Assembly: GCA_051294375.1 (NCBI GenBank)
Contig: CM119270.1
Location: 7,767,817-7,831,816, forward strand
Length of the DNA stretch: 64,000 nucleotides
Source: Paraspadella gotoi
Lineage: Eukaryota > Chaetognatha
Direction: 5' to 3'
The position numbers were made by a program, and so were the translations under genes. Positions 48,570-59,919 of the stretch are shown in pieces. A model generated the notes under the pieces. The model did no database searches. It was not told where the DNA came from and saw only the letters and a list, made by a program, of their open reading frames with translations. The number at the start of each line of letters is the position of its first letter. Position 1 is the first letter of the stretch.

Positions 48570-49050
48570 GATGATTATTGTTGAGAGATGCCGTTGCTCA
48601 TCTGTTTATTTTGCTCATCATGATTCGTTTTCTACATTTGTCTACTCAAGCCTATCTGCCTTTCTATGCTCTTTACCTTTTGATGTTTCACAGAGAGACC
48701 AGTCACTGTGAGACCTTAACCCGTCCTAAAACGACTTTTTACAGGGACCTGAGGCACATTGCCACTCAGTCACGTTTTGTCACCACTTGTAGCAGATCAT
48801 GACGTCTTATAACGTGGGCAATAGACTTGTGGTGTCCCACACTTCTGATGGACTTGTGGACAACTGACTGAGGCAGTGACAAAGAGGCTGACACCCTCGC
48901 CGACAAAGGGTCTCGGCGTCACTCGCAACGGCGCCACCAAAGGTGCGCTGGATGCGGCCGCGCCCACTTCCGGCGACGAGGGAAGTTGACGGCAGTCTTC
49001 CCCAGTAATGGCGCGATGGGTCATAGGATGTAGATACACCTGGCAAGGCA
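48570..49050. other. GC-richer segment between two hammerhead motifs
   Basis: Short frames on both strands (74 residues + at 48,578-48,802; 80 residues - at 48,797-49,039), none recognised. By position it may be internal sequence of a second, shorter Penelope-like remnant. Confidence 0.35.
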
Positions 49051-49204
49051 GGCTGACAACTAGTTCCTCAACAATGATGATGATAATTTTTAAGGTTTTT
49101 CTCGGTAGACATTGTGTTAATCCTTTCTTTTTTGTTGTTTTGTTGAATTAGAAGAAACGAAATTTTCGTGGAACAACAAAATAATTTTATTAGCATAAAA
49201 TTTG

Positions 49205-49240
49205 GACATGTTTCGGCTTTGTTCTTCAAGCCTTCATCAG
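49205..49240 (-). ncRNA. Hammerhead ribozyme motif with intact core
   Basis: Minus strand: CTGATGA, an extra A, stem GGCTT/AAGCC with an eight-base loop (GAAGAACA), then GAAACATGTC. Both invariant boxes and the GTC cleavage triplet are present. Between GAA and C lies the palindrome ACATGT, so stem III can only be very short within one molecule but can pair between two. That is the arrangement known for dimeric hammerheads of Penelope-like elements. A CT array (minus strand, 49,284-49,320) precedes it by about 45 bases. Confidence 0.75.
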
Positions 49241-49281
49241 CATTTGAAAAAGACACAAAATTTTTTTTACAAACATTGAGT

Positions 49282-49324
<43 letters not shown>

Positions 49325-49329
49325 CAACA

Positions 49330-50925
49330 AAGAATTTAGTAAGGGACAGTGGTCAGATGTGAGAATAGGTGAAGATGAGGACAGGGATGAAGAGTGAGTA
49401 AGTCTAATTTTAATCCATTTATCATTAATATTTTTAAAATTTGTAGTACTTACCGGTAGTACTTACCTTTATCTAACTTTTTAATCTTTATCAGAATCTA
49501 TTTTTAAAAATTTTAATTTTTAAATTTTAAAACTTTGTCTAATTTATTCACGTTGCCATAATATTATTTTATTTATCTCCTCATCAATCATCTCTCTCTA
49601 CATCAATTTCTTAATCAATCTTTTTTTTCTCCTTCAATTTCTCAATTTTTCTTTCTCTCCATCAAACTCTCACTCTCTCTTCCTTTCTCTTTTATCAATC
49701 TTCCAATCAATCTCACCATTGAATATTTCATTCTTTCCATTAATCTCTCACTCATATTTTTATTACTATTTCACACTGACCCACTTTTCAACAACCCCTC
49801 AATAACCTTAACTAAAAGCAGCGATGAAAATTTTTCAGACTTTGACAACAACAATGGGGAATCGTTAATGATTAATGAAGCAAAGCGCTTAAATAATATT
49901 TTGGTCTTGTTATTCTTGTGTTAGATTATTTTTCAAGACAGTCGACCTTTACCTTATGGTAAGTTGCATAACAGGGTCCTTCTTTTTGTCTTTGCCGAGG
50001 CAGGACGTTTTGGAACAAGAAAACTTTGAAAAGGGGCTATCTTATGGTGAACATAAAAAGATTTTAATTAAATCAATCATTTTCTTCCAAAATTTTACCT
50101 AACCTATTTATTTGACCAATCATTAGCCTATTTTTATAAATTCTAACTGTGGATTTCAGACAGAAATGAATACTTATTGAGTATATAGATTATCCAGGAA
50201 ACTGACTGATCTATTATGATTTTTTTTAATTAATAACGATCAAAAATTCATTGAAAGTTAAAAAAAAATAGATTTCAAATTAAAAAATATATCTTCTTCA
50301 ATGTATATCTTTTTTTTGGGGAAAGTGAGTGGTTGCAAGTTTTGGTTGTCTTAAAATTGTTGGTTATTTGGATTAGAATGCAAAATTTCATTGAATAGAG
50401 TATTCCATTTCATCAGTTTTTATTGAAGCTTTAAAAAATGGTTTGATCTTTTACAATTTTTTGTCATTTGTAAATAAATATCTCTGGTTGTAAAAAATAT
50501 TTTTTAAATGTGAAAGTATATTTAGAATCAGTATAGCTTCTACTTTTGGATGTACTGAGACAATTTCAGATTTAAACATATATATTTAGCATTTCTTTTT
50601 TTGACAAATTATAAAAAGATTTTCATTAGTTAAACAAATTTTTTTTAATGATAAAGTAATCTTACAACAATCTCACGAGAGAGAGAAATTGTTTTGTATC
50701 CAAAATTTTTAAAATTGAACTCTTTTTAAAGGAACAATGGTATCATAGCTTTTTTACAACTTTTCAAAATAACAATAAAAATTAGAAATAATTTTTTAAA
50801 TTTTTTTACGTCATTTTATAGCTTCAACTTAGGACGACTTTCAATAAAAATTTTAATATTTTTTGGTTAAATACTTTTAAGACTAGATGAGAAATAATTT
50901 TTAAAAAATTTTAGGGCTTGGAGCG
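49330..50925. other. AT-rich DNA, nothing recognised
   Basis: T-rich and A-rich stretches with some CTCTC/AATC runs. Part of 49.9-50.9 kb may belong to the inverted family D copy that ends at 51,076, but the match is too weak to draw a boundary. Confidence 0.45.
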
Positions 50926-51076
50926 CAAAATTTTTGAAATTTCTATAAATACCGTCAGGTGGCAATAACCGATATTCCCGCATCTGATCCTCGAATATAA
51001 AGAAATTTAGCCCATATTTTGGAGAGTTATGAAGAGCCGCTGAACTTCGTGGAGTCTAGAGAAAAGTTACTGTAGT
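50926..51076 (-). repeat. 1.1 kb repeat family D, diverged inverted end
   Basis: The complement starts CTACAGTAACTTTTCTCTAG and continues CTCCACGAAGTTCAG. Further in, TTGCCACCTGACGG and AAAAATTTTGCGCT also match. The divergence shows that family D is an older repeat and not only an assembly duplicate. Confidence 0.55.
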
Positions 51077-51535
51077 GGAAAGGGAGATAGAAAGAAGAAT
51101 ATAAAAAAACGGAGAGTAAAAGAAAAGAAAAACGAGTGCGGTAGTGAAAAAGGGAATAATGAATGGGAAGATAGAAAAGAAGAATTTAAAAAGGGCAGAG
51201 AAGAAAAAGAAGAAAAGAAGTGTAGGGTAGTAAAAAGGGGATTAATGAATTGGAGTAGAAGAAGAAAGAATAATAAAAAAGGAGTAGGTAGTGAAAAGGG
51301 GATATAGAATGGGAGGATAGGAAAGAAGAATAATTAAAAAAGGAGAGAAAAGAAAAGGAAAAAAAGAGTAGGGTAGTAAAAAGCGGGATAATGAATGGGA
51401 GATGATAGGCAAAGAAGAATATAAAAGGAGAGAGGAAAAGATGATAAAAGAAAATAAAAGGAGAAAAGAACTCGGGCGAAACCGAAAAGAAAGAATGGCG
51501 AAGAAAAAGAATAAACGTTGGACTTCTGCTAATTG
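51077..51535 (+). repeat. GA-rich irregular tandem, unit about 70-75 bp
   Basis: GGTAGTGAAAAGGGGATA / AATGGGAGGATAGAAAAGAAGAAT blocks recur five to six times. Non-coding. Confidence 0.75.
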
Positions 51536-51570
51536 AATGGAGAAGATCCAGACCGTGCTTTTATTTTCCA

Positions 51571-51601
<31 letters not shown>

Positions 51602-52172
51602 TCCTCTTCTCTCTCCTCTCTCTCTCTCTCTCCTCATTGTTTACATTCCGACTTCTGCCAACCCGACGCAAATTTCAAGAATGTTCATGTTCCAAACACC
51701 CAGAGAGAAAATTCGTTGGATTCGCCGATAAAAAGGGTCGTGAAAAAGAATCGCGACAAAGTGCGACGCAGTGAGAATCGAGAAAACAGTGAAAATGGGG
51801 AAAATAGGGTGAGACGGGGCAGTGAACGAATTTGTCAAAGCAAAAAGGGTCAATGAAAATAGTGAACGAATCGTAAAAGGCTTTCAGTTTTCAAAGAAAG
51901 AAAATGTTTTGAATGATTTCATCAGAAAAATTTCCACACTGAATATGGATAAATCAGTTTTAAAACACGTTAAAAAAGAAAACAGTTAAAATATATTCAA
52001 CAAATTATTATACATTGCAAATGACCAGAAATACTCTGTTGGATGAAATCCAAAAGGGAGACAATAATTTTAAATATCAGTTTCGATTCGCTCAGTTTCG
52101 CTATTTTTTGACTAAAAATTTCCCTCGAGTGCTTTATAATAATTGATATTTCTATTTAACAATTGTTTTCAG

Positions 52173-52276
52173 ATCAACGGCACAGTGGTTTACGGTAAAA
52201 GCCACCTGAATGCCTGCGTCGCCGTGAAAGGAGTCATCAACGCTGTCGCCACAATCGTCCTCTGCAGGCAAAAGCA
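52173..52276 (+). CDS. Multi-PDZ gene, second half of the second PDZ domain
   Basis: The acceptor AATTGTTTTCAG opens INGTVVYGKSHLNACVAV and ends TIVLCRQK. It starts at the exact position where the other PDZ domains of this gene are split, E|(V/I)NG. In MPDZ/PATJ the domain with the SLAGNxDxxRMSVF start ends with INxQxLYGRSHQNAS, so this is its partner. The likely donor is AAGCA|GTGAAA (phase 2, weak), and the next in-phase acceptor is at 52,646. Confidence 0.8.
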
Positions 52277-52474
52277 GTGAAAAGCCTTGCTGTTGTAGTT
52301 GTTGTTTTAGTGTTGTTGTTGTGAGTCAGTCGGTTTGTTTCAGTCAACTTTATTTGTCCCCTCTTGTTTTTCTTTCGTTTTATTTATTTTTGTTTTGTTT
52401 TGTTTTTGTTTTGGTTCTTCCAATTCTTTTTTCTGTTGCTGGGTTGACTTTTTAAAAAAAATGTTTTTGCTTTA

Positions 52475-52479
<5 letters not shown>

Positions 52480-52527
<48 letters not shown>

Positions 52528-52561
52528 TCTCTCTTCTCTCTCTCTCTCTATCTCTTCTCTA

Positions 52562-52594
<33 letters not shown>

Positions 52595-52610
52595 CTTCTC
52601 TCTTCCCTCT
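52480..52610. repeat. Interrupted CT array
   Basis: Forms the pyrimidine-rich end of the intron before 52,646. Confidence 0.9.
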
Positions 52611-52645
52611 CCCTCCTCACTCTTCCCCCTCCCCGACAATAACAG

Positions 52646-52974
52646 ACGCAAAAGAGAACCACGTCCAATGGCCGTCCCGCCCAATAATCTACGACGGAAC
52701 GTGGAAGCCGCCGCCGGCGGAAAACAACTCGAGCCACAGAATTTCGCAACAGGGACTCTGTTAACAGTTCTACAACAACAATAAAAACAATAACAACAAC
52801 AACCAGAACAGCGACGGAAACGAGGCGGTCAATCAACGTCCTCCTCAACTTCGGTTCCTCAGCGGCGTCGTCAGCGGCGACTCGAAGCAGACGCCGCAGC
52901 AGCAGCAGCGGAGGCAGTTGAGCGGCGTTTTGGTGCCGGAAGTTGCGCCGCCGCCGTTAACGACGCCGGACGAC
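52646..52974 (+). CDS. Multi-PDZ gene, Asn/Gln/Pro linker exon (runs into gap)
   Basis: After ACAATAACAG the first frame reads RKREPRPMAVPPNNLRR and on to FATGTLLT. It then stops after LQQQ. One base later a second frame is open to the gap: FYNNNKNNNNNNQNSDGNE, then RPPQLRFLSG, PQQQQRRQLS and PEVAPPPLTTPDD. A single-base error near 52,762 would join the two. Polar linker between PDZ domains. The 3' end is lost in 52,975-53,208. Confidence 0.55.
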
Positions 52975-53208
52975 NNNNNNNNNNNNNNNNNNNNNNNNNN
53001 NNNNNNNNNNNNNNNNNNNNNNNNNNNNNNNNNNNNNNNNNNNNNNNNNNNNNNNNNNNNNNNNNNNNNNNNNNNNNNNNNNNNNNNNNNNNNNNNNNNN
53101 NNNNNNNNNNNNNNNNNNNNNNNNNNNNNNNNNNNNNNNNNNNNNNNNNNNNNNNNNNNNNNNNNNNNNNNNNNNNNNNNNNNNNNNNNNNNNNNNNNNN
53201 NNNNNNNN

Positions 53209-53370
53209 GAAGAAAAAGGAAGAAAAAGGAAGAAAAAGGAAAGAAAAAGGAAGAAAAAAGAAGGAAAAGGGAGAAAAAGGAAGAAAAAGGAAGAAAAAGG
53301 AAGAAAAAGGAAAGAAAAAAGAAGAAAAAAGAAGGAAAAGGGAGAAAAAGGAAAAAAAAGGAAGCGTCGG
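53209..53370 (+). repeat. Purine minisatellite GAAGAAAAAG
   Basis: Direct 10-bp copies after the gap. The Lys/Glu/Arg frame over it is probably intronic. Confidence 0.85.
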
Positions 53371-54037
53371 GAAAAAGAGTTACTGTTGGCAATGAATAAC
53401 GCCTCGTCTCTCCGTTTCTGTAGAGAGAAGAGAATGGAACAATTCAATGAAGCCAATAACAATTACGAGTGGAACGAACTGCGTTATATTTTCTTTATTA
53501 TATTGAACTGATCCTTAGCTGTTTAGTAGCTTGTTTTTATTTATTCACAAATTCCTTCTCATTTACTTAGTCCACAAAAAGTCGTAAAAATATTCAACAA
53601 AAACAAAAACATTAAACAACAGCAACAAAAAAAACAACAACAACAAAGACAACGACTAAATAATCCAAACGTTTAAATTCAACAAACAGACCTTGATTTC
53701 GAGCCATATTTTTCACGACCCCCTGAAGCGACTGCTTTGATCAAATTAATTTTCTTTTCGTAAAAGAAAACTCAAAAGAATGTATTTGAGCAAATTCAGA
53801 GGCAGAAGCCAAAAAAAAAAAAAAAAAAAATATCGGGAAAACATAAAACTTTTGAAAGCAGATTTAATTAACTCCATCTCCCCGCATAAAAAAAAAAAGT
53901 TTTGTATAGAAATCCTGAAATTGCGTAAGAAAATTTGTTAGAAGAGTAAGATTGTCACTTTAACAAATGATTGAAGCAGTTATTAAAGGACAAATTAGTT
54001 TAAAAATTCCCATCGTAAATTGACAAATTCCTTTCAG

Positions 54038-54257
54038 ACCGGAAGTCCAACGTCGACACCCCAACGAAAATCTCCCATCGCTGCGTCTCCCTTGAAACCT
54101 TCGCGCCTTTTCGGATCGACAGCAAAGTCTGCCGCATCCGCCGCATCTGCCGCACCCACATCATCCGCCCCAGCATGCGCCGTCCCTCGCTACAACAAAA
54201 TCCTCTCCGGAAACTCACCCAAAAACTCACCCGTCCCAGCGGCGGAGAGAATACGGG
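54038..54257 (+). CDS. Multi-PDZ gene, Ser/Ala/Pro linker exon
   Basis: The acceptor ATTCCTTTCAG and donor CGGG|GTAAGG give 220 bases, phase 0 in and phase 1 out, open throughout. It reads TGSPTSTPQRKSPIAASPLK, then an Ala/Ser-rich part, then VPRYNKILSGNSPKNSPVPA. The many Ser-Pro pairs are possible proline-directed kinase sites. No domain. Confidence 0.75.
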
Positions 54258-54312
54258 GTAAGGAAAAAGGGTTCATAAAAGAATTGGAATGAAGGGAAAA
54301 AAGAATGATTAA

Positions 54313-54314
<2 letters not shown>

Positions 54315-54386
<72 letters not shown>
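54315..54386. repeat. (CT)n array used as pyrimidine tract
   Basis: 72 bases of CT end 10 bases before the CCACCCACCAG acceptor. Confidence 0.95.
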
Positions 54387-54388
<2 letters not shown>

Positions 54389-54396
54389 CCCACCAG

Positions 54397-54640
54397 CCAA
54401 ATCCGCCTACTCCCGCCCGGACCCTTCCTCCACTGATTTCCTCGACGATCCTCTTCCTCTCCTCGCCTCTTCCCCCAAGCATCGACGGGCCTCCTCGACG
54501 GAACCCTTCGCTTCGGGCGGGCGCCAACCCGGTCGCCACGCCCACCACCCTTACCTGACCGATCGAGCTCTGTCCGACGCGCAGCCGCCGAACCCACCTC
54601 CGCCCGTGACGGGAAAGAATCGGAGGATATCGATGGACGA
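54397..54640 (+). CDS. Multi-PDZ gene, Pro/Ser/Asp linker exon
   Basis: 244 bases, phase 1 in and phase 2 out (GACGA|GTGAGA), open. Contains STDFLDDPLPLLASSPKHRR, then HPYLTDRALSDAQPPNPPPP and KNRRISMDE. RRIS and RRASS look like basophilic kinase sites. It joins in phase to the PDZ exon at 55,110. Confidence 0.8.
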
Positions 54641-54824
54641 GTGAGAATTGATTGGTTGAGTTGTTGACAAGATTGGATTGCTTGATTGGTTGATAGATTG
54701 ATTTATTTCATAACCTATATTAATTGTAATAACCGATTAGTAAATTGTAATTCGGTAATTTAGAGTTGGCTTGATAGATAGATTGTTAAATTTTACGCTT
54801 TTGTTTTATTCGGAAACTCAATTT

Positions 54825-54857
<33 letters not shown>

Positions 54858-55109
54858 GATTGATTAATTGATTGATTGATTTATTGATTTGTTACTTAAT
54901 AGTTTGATTGATTTGTTTTTTTGGGATACTTTGTTCTCCATTCATTTGTATTTTGTGAAATTGTCAAAATGATTAATGGTTAATGCATTAATTTCATATT
55001 GATTCGTGGATGATTGAATGATTAATAAACTCACTAATTGGCCCCTTGATTGATATTTTATTTCATTGTTATGTAGAGATTATTTGAGATTAGTATTTCT
55101 CTCCTTCAG

Positions 55110-55281
55110 GCCCGGCGCCCTCGTCACCATCGAAGTGGCTCGTCCGCGGGGTCGAGGCCTCGGGATGCGCGTCATTGGAGGAAGCGACACTCCGCTCGGA
55201 ATCGTCGCCGTCGACGAGATTTTCCAAGGCGGCGCCGTCGCCGCCGACGGGCGACTCAAACCGGGCGACCAAATTGTCGAG
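55110..55281 (+). CDS. Multi-PDZ gene, first half of the third PDZ domain
   Basis: The acceptor CTCCTTCAG and donor GTCGAG|GTCAAG give 172 bases, phase 2 in and phase 0 out. Reads VTIEVARPRGRGLGMRVIGG, SDTPLGIVAVDEIF, QGGAVAADGRLKPGDQIVE. GLGM is the carboxylate-binding loop. The pattern E(I/V)xxGRxGLGxxxxGGSDTxLGxxxxxEIxxxGAAxxDGRLxxGDQI(L/V)EV fits a late PDZ of MPDZ/PATJ. The second half is at 57,970, across the intron that holds the lectin gene. Confidence 0.92.
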
Positions 55282-55854
55282 GTCAAGGACGTTCGTCGTT
55301 GTTGTCGTTGTTGTCGTTGTTGTCGTTGTTGTGTACTTTTTTATACTCATTTTTTTTTTTAATATCTCGTCTAACATGAAGATAGATACATGAAGAAAGA
55401 ATTGTTTTAAAAGTGTATTTGAAATAATTTATCACTACATTTATTTTTTTTCGATTTAGTCGAAAAGAGTATAATGGAACACGAAAATTGATTACGATAG
55501 TATTTGGTCTAAAATTGTCAGATTATATAGCGTCTTTTGTTTGTTACTTTCTTCGCCAAAGATTTCATCAGGTCTCTTTGTTTTTTAAAAGAGCATAATG
55601 AAAAAATTAATAATAAAAAAAAAAGAGGAAAAAAACGATATTTGCTACGGATAGCTTTCAAGTAAATATATTTATATACTTTTACAATTATATTAAAGCA
55701 AAAAAAAAATGGCGAAATGAATAAAGTACATAAAATTGGATACTTTGAACAAAACGAAAAAAAAAAGATGGCGAATTTCTAAAAATCAAAAGAAAAGAGA
55801 TTCCATAAAAAACTGATGCTTGATTTTGTCTTCGACGCTTGAATGTATTTGGGA

Positions 55855-57126
55855 TCAGATGATAGTGATCGATCCTTTGGCGCAATCGATCTTGAGGTCC
55901 CACATCTTGGCGTTGGCTGCAGAAAGGAAAAAAAAATTAAATGATTAAAAAAAGATTTTTCTTCGGGTAATTGGATTAATTAATTGGGATTTTTTTTAAC
56001 CAAACGACAATCATGCAGACAAACTTGGGGTTAATTTTAAATGAGTTCGAGTTCTTTATCATCATTTACATATTGTAGCAGTTTAAATTTTTTTTTCATA
56101 TCTTTTGATTCGATTTTTTTCAAAAGTTTATGTCACTATTTTATTGACACTTTTAAATTATCTATATATAAGCTGCGCCCTGCTGCATAAAGAACGAAAA
56201 TATTTCCCAGCTCACCGCACGGAACGGAGTCGCACATGTACCACGTGTCGTTGCCCCAAGCCGTCGTCGAGCTGCAGTCGAGATCGTTCCACTGGAAGTC
56301 CCACCTGGTCATGTGCAGGCACCTCTCCGTCCCGTTGGCGTGGTCGGGTTGGTTGGGCAGCCACAAGTTCTGGGTCAGCGGGGCACCCGTCAGCCAGAGC
56401 CACTTTTGGAACCAGCGGTCGGGGGTAAAGGCGCCCAGCCAGATGTTGTTTGTGTTGTCGTAACCGTGGTCGAACAACCTGTTCCTGACCATGCCAATCT
56501 CGAGCATGGAATTCATGGTGGCCAAACGGAGGCCGAGAGACTGGCAGGCGTCGGCCGCGTCGTACCAATTGAGGACTTTGCGGAAGACGAAGTAGCATTT
56601 GCCCAAATCGCAAAACCGATCGTCCTCTGTCAGGAATTGGAAAAAAAGTCAAGGATGCCTCGTTTAAATGTTGAGTATAGGAGATGAGTTTGTTGGTTTA
56701 CTAAACAAAATGGTTGTATTTGTAATTGGGCCAGACATATAATAATCGTTATCAGAATCGAAGGCAGGTAGACGTCGCGAGTCTACAGTTCCTCTTCTCT
56801 CTCTTCCTTAGTACCCGACCTTAGTGAAAAAAACCAGCTTTCACAAGTTAACCAAGTACCCAATTAACACTGGACCCTAAATAATAAGTTACATTTAAGT
56901 TAGGCATATGAGATGAATATTTTGCAAGTTATAAATTTCAAGAATCACTCAACTCGACTCAACTAATAATCCTGTTAAAAATAAAGTTTGTAGAAAACCT
57001 ATGATCACTCATCCCACCATCTCTCTTTTCACATTTCCAATCTAACTGACCTCCGTATTGCGAGACAACGACGCTCGCGATTATCGCCAAGATGGCGCCA
57101 AAGAAAATCGCTTTGCGGCTTTCCAT
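55855..57126 (-). CDS. Secreted C-type lectin (single CTLD), nested gene
   Basis: Three exons on the minus strand: 57,126-57,051, 56,626-56,216 and 55,916-55,855 (TGA). All introns are GT-AG and phase 1, giving 182 residues. Residues 1-22 form a signal peptide (MESRKAIFFGAILAIIASVVV). The C-type lectin domain runs from about Cys31 to Cys174. It has an N-terminal extra Cys pair (31/36), the four core cysteines (53, 128, 143, 157), WLGAF (88-92), QPD (118-120), Glu126 and WND (138-140). QPD with WND is the calcium site usually linked to galactose-type sugars. Asn123 and Asn151 fit N-glycosylation. Such proteins bind glycans in immunity or in matrix and shell proteins. No frame damage. A GA array lies about 256 bases upstream. 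Confidence 0.93.
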
Positions 57127-57381
57127 CTTTTTCTTTTCGAGGATAACAAAAAAAAAATGGAATAAAAAATGGAATCTAGATTTGACGCCGACAGAGACAG
57201 AGAAGGAGATGATGTCGGAATGAGCGTCGACGCGCGAATGAAAAAGTGAGAGACGAAATCTCATTCGTCGATTGTTTATGCGAAACTTTGGGCGACAAAG
57301 TTCGAGTTTATGGTTCGATATTTGACAATAATAGGGCGGACCAATTTTTTAGAGGGGGAATATTAGAGTGGTTGAATGCAG

Positions 57382-57503
<122 letters not shown>

Positions 57504-57969
57504 TTGTACGTTTAGACGTATTAGTGATAGCAAATATTAAATATAATTAGGAGATTGACCAAATAATTCTTATCGTTACGTCACGTATAAATTTCCGTTA
57601 AATGTTTCCCTTCCAAATTCAAGAGTTGAACTCTGTTTTCCATTATGTTTTCGTTGTATCAATAAACATTTTCGAGACACGCAATTAACAAAGTACATAT
57701 TTTCTTTATTAAAAAATTCCATTCATAAAGTTTTAACATTTATGTTACGTTAACTTTTAAATATCTTTCGATATTTACCACTTACGTGTCCTAAAAAAAT
57801 GTACTGAAAGTCGGATACGAGAAGAAATCTAACGAGAAGGTTGTTTGTTTAAAAATATTGCAAATCCTTCAGAGCTTTCAATATTGGTTCATTCAAATAT
57901 TTCTTTGCCCATTTAACCCCTCGACCCCCCCTCTGCCTTCCACCCCTACAACCACCCTTCCACCTGCAG

Positions 57970-58107
57970 GTGAATGGCGAGAACTTCCTCGACAAACCGC
58001 TGGAGGTCGCGAGGGAGATCCTCGCGCTGCCTTCGCTCGTCTTCAGATTCAAAGTCGCTAGGAATCCGGACTTTTTCGACCGGGAAGAGCTTTACAGTAT
58101 TATAGAG
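57970..58107 (+). CDS. Multi-PDZ gene, second half of the third PDZ domain
   Basis: The acceptor CCACCTGCAG and donor ATAGAG|GTATAG give 138 bases, phase 0 at both ends. Reads VNGENFLDKPLEVAREIL, then SLVFRFKVARNPDFFDREELYSIIE. The Asp/Glu-containing tail and the short linker to the next PDZ match the family, where the two domains are close neighbours (cf. YRDEAxYxxEE). Confidence 0.9.
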
Positions 58108-58453
58108 GTATAGAATGCGGTATTATTGAAGTATCGGTGTTTGGCATGTCTGAAATATACTTCGGAAATACTGAGATATATCGGTTGAGGTGTATTTAAA
58201 ATAAACTGCAGTGATATTTGAAGTATAACTTGTGATATTAAATCGATATGAACTTCGATAAACTGGCTTAAAGGCTGCGGCATAAATGAAATAGGATGCG
58301 GAAATATGGAAGCAAATGCTGCGGTATCGTTGAATGGCAATAAATGAAGTGGAAATATTGAGGCAAAAACTGATGCATGAATTAGGTAGAGGTCAGTCCA
58401 ACAGTCAAGATACTGCAGCAGTTTAACTGCTCACCCTAAACCACCAACAACAG

Positions 58454-58657
58454 GCCGAGCTGGTCCGCAAGCCACACAAAGGCCTCGGCCTCTCTGTCCG
58501 CGGCGATGTCGAGGGTCGCGGCGTCGTCGTCGCCGGTCTCGTCCCGGGCGGCGCCGCCCGAGTCGACGGCGCCCTCATGGTCGCCGATCGAATCCTCGAA
58601 GTCAACGGCGTCGACATTCGGCGCTTGGATCACGTGGAGGCGTTGACGCTGATCAAG
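58454..58657 (+). CDS. Multi-PDZ gene, fourth PDZ domain
   Basis: The acceptor CACCAACAACAG and donor ATCAAG|GTTTGC give 204 bases, phase 0 at both ends. Reads AELVRKPHKGLGLSVRGDVE, GRGVVVAGLVPGGAARVDG, ALMVADRILEVNGVDIRRLD, HVEALTLIK. GLGL is the ligand loop. KKPxKGLGLSIxGxxxxxGVxVxxIVxGGxA corresponds to the next PDZ of MPDZ/PATJ. Unlike the other three this domain is not split at E|VNG. The last strand is in the next exon. Confidence 0.92.
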
Positions 58658-59051
58658 GTTTGCCCGGTTGGGGGGGCTGAAGAGAGGGAGGAAATGGGTT
58701 GATGTAGGGAAGGGAAGAGAGAAGGAACATACTGAAGATACTGATCATACTGAATATTTAATGAATTAGACTATTCTTTGCTCATTACTAAACAATTGAT
58801 TTTATTTAGTGGTAATTTACTATTTGCTAATTTAAAAAAAAATATATAACGAGCATTTTGCGCAACAGTTCTAATAACTATTTTTTTTGTAAAAAAAATA
58901 ACTTAGAAAAAAATGTATTCTGCCAGGATTGAACAACATCCAAACTTTTATCATTTTTTTCTAAATTTCTCATAAATCTTCGTGAGATTCACTCCACCTT
59001 TAAATTCGAACAATTAAATTATCTTCATCTTCCGAGAGAGAAAAGTCAGCT

Positions 59052-59129
<78 letters not shown>

Positions 59130-59342
59130 CTTCGCACCGATTTACGACTTTTCGCTTTTTCACTTTTGTTTACTACCGGCGACGGCCGCGCCCCTTGAGG
59201 CAGGAAGGGAAACGAACGGTCGGCTATAACGAAAGAAGAAACGGGAAAAGAAAAACATAAGAAACAACGGGAGAAAAAAAAATACAGCGTAGGAGCGGAA
59301 TAATTCATGACCTGAAATCTCCGTTACGACGGTCTATAGATT

Positions 59343-59400
<58 letters not shown>

Positions 59401-59838
59401 ATAGAGACTCTATTTGCATTGTTCAAATGAATGTTACGTGATTTGAAAACTGTGAATTTTGAAACTGAAAAAAGTATTTAAAAAAACGAGACAAAAGAAA
59501 CAAATGAAAAAAAAAAACAAAAATAAATAATAAAAATCCCGCTACCGCTATTCTTGACAAAACACACAAAATACTTTCCAAAATAAGTCTCTACATTGAT
59601 AAATGCAACTTATTAAAATTGTAACTCATGTAAGCTGACTTAACGTTGATGTAGCATTTTAAAAAATAATGAGCAGAAAATCTAAGAGATTGAGCGTCTT
59701 TAGTAACACTTTGTAAGTTTGTACGCTTTTACGGAGTATCATGTATTTTAAAACGAAAAACAAAAGACCACTCAGACGTACTAGTTGCTGTCCAGGGTCA
59801 TACTGATCAATTCAATTCTGTTCAATTATCTTTCTTCT

Positions 59839-59907
<69 letters not shown>

Positions 59908-59919
59908 CATCTCTCTCAG
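58658..59919 (+). other. Intron with three CT arrays
   Basis: CT runs at 59,056-59,128, 59,345-59,399 and 59,831-59,901, the last forming the acceptor tract. No other feature seen. Confidence 0.85.

Noticed and set aside
56105-56687. Plus-strand frames (75-124 residues) over the lectin exon
   Set aside because: Antisense to a complete C-type lectin domain with conserved cysteines; no independent support.
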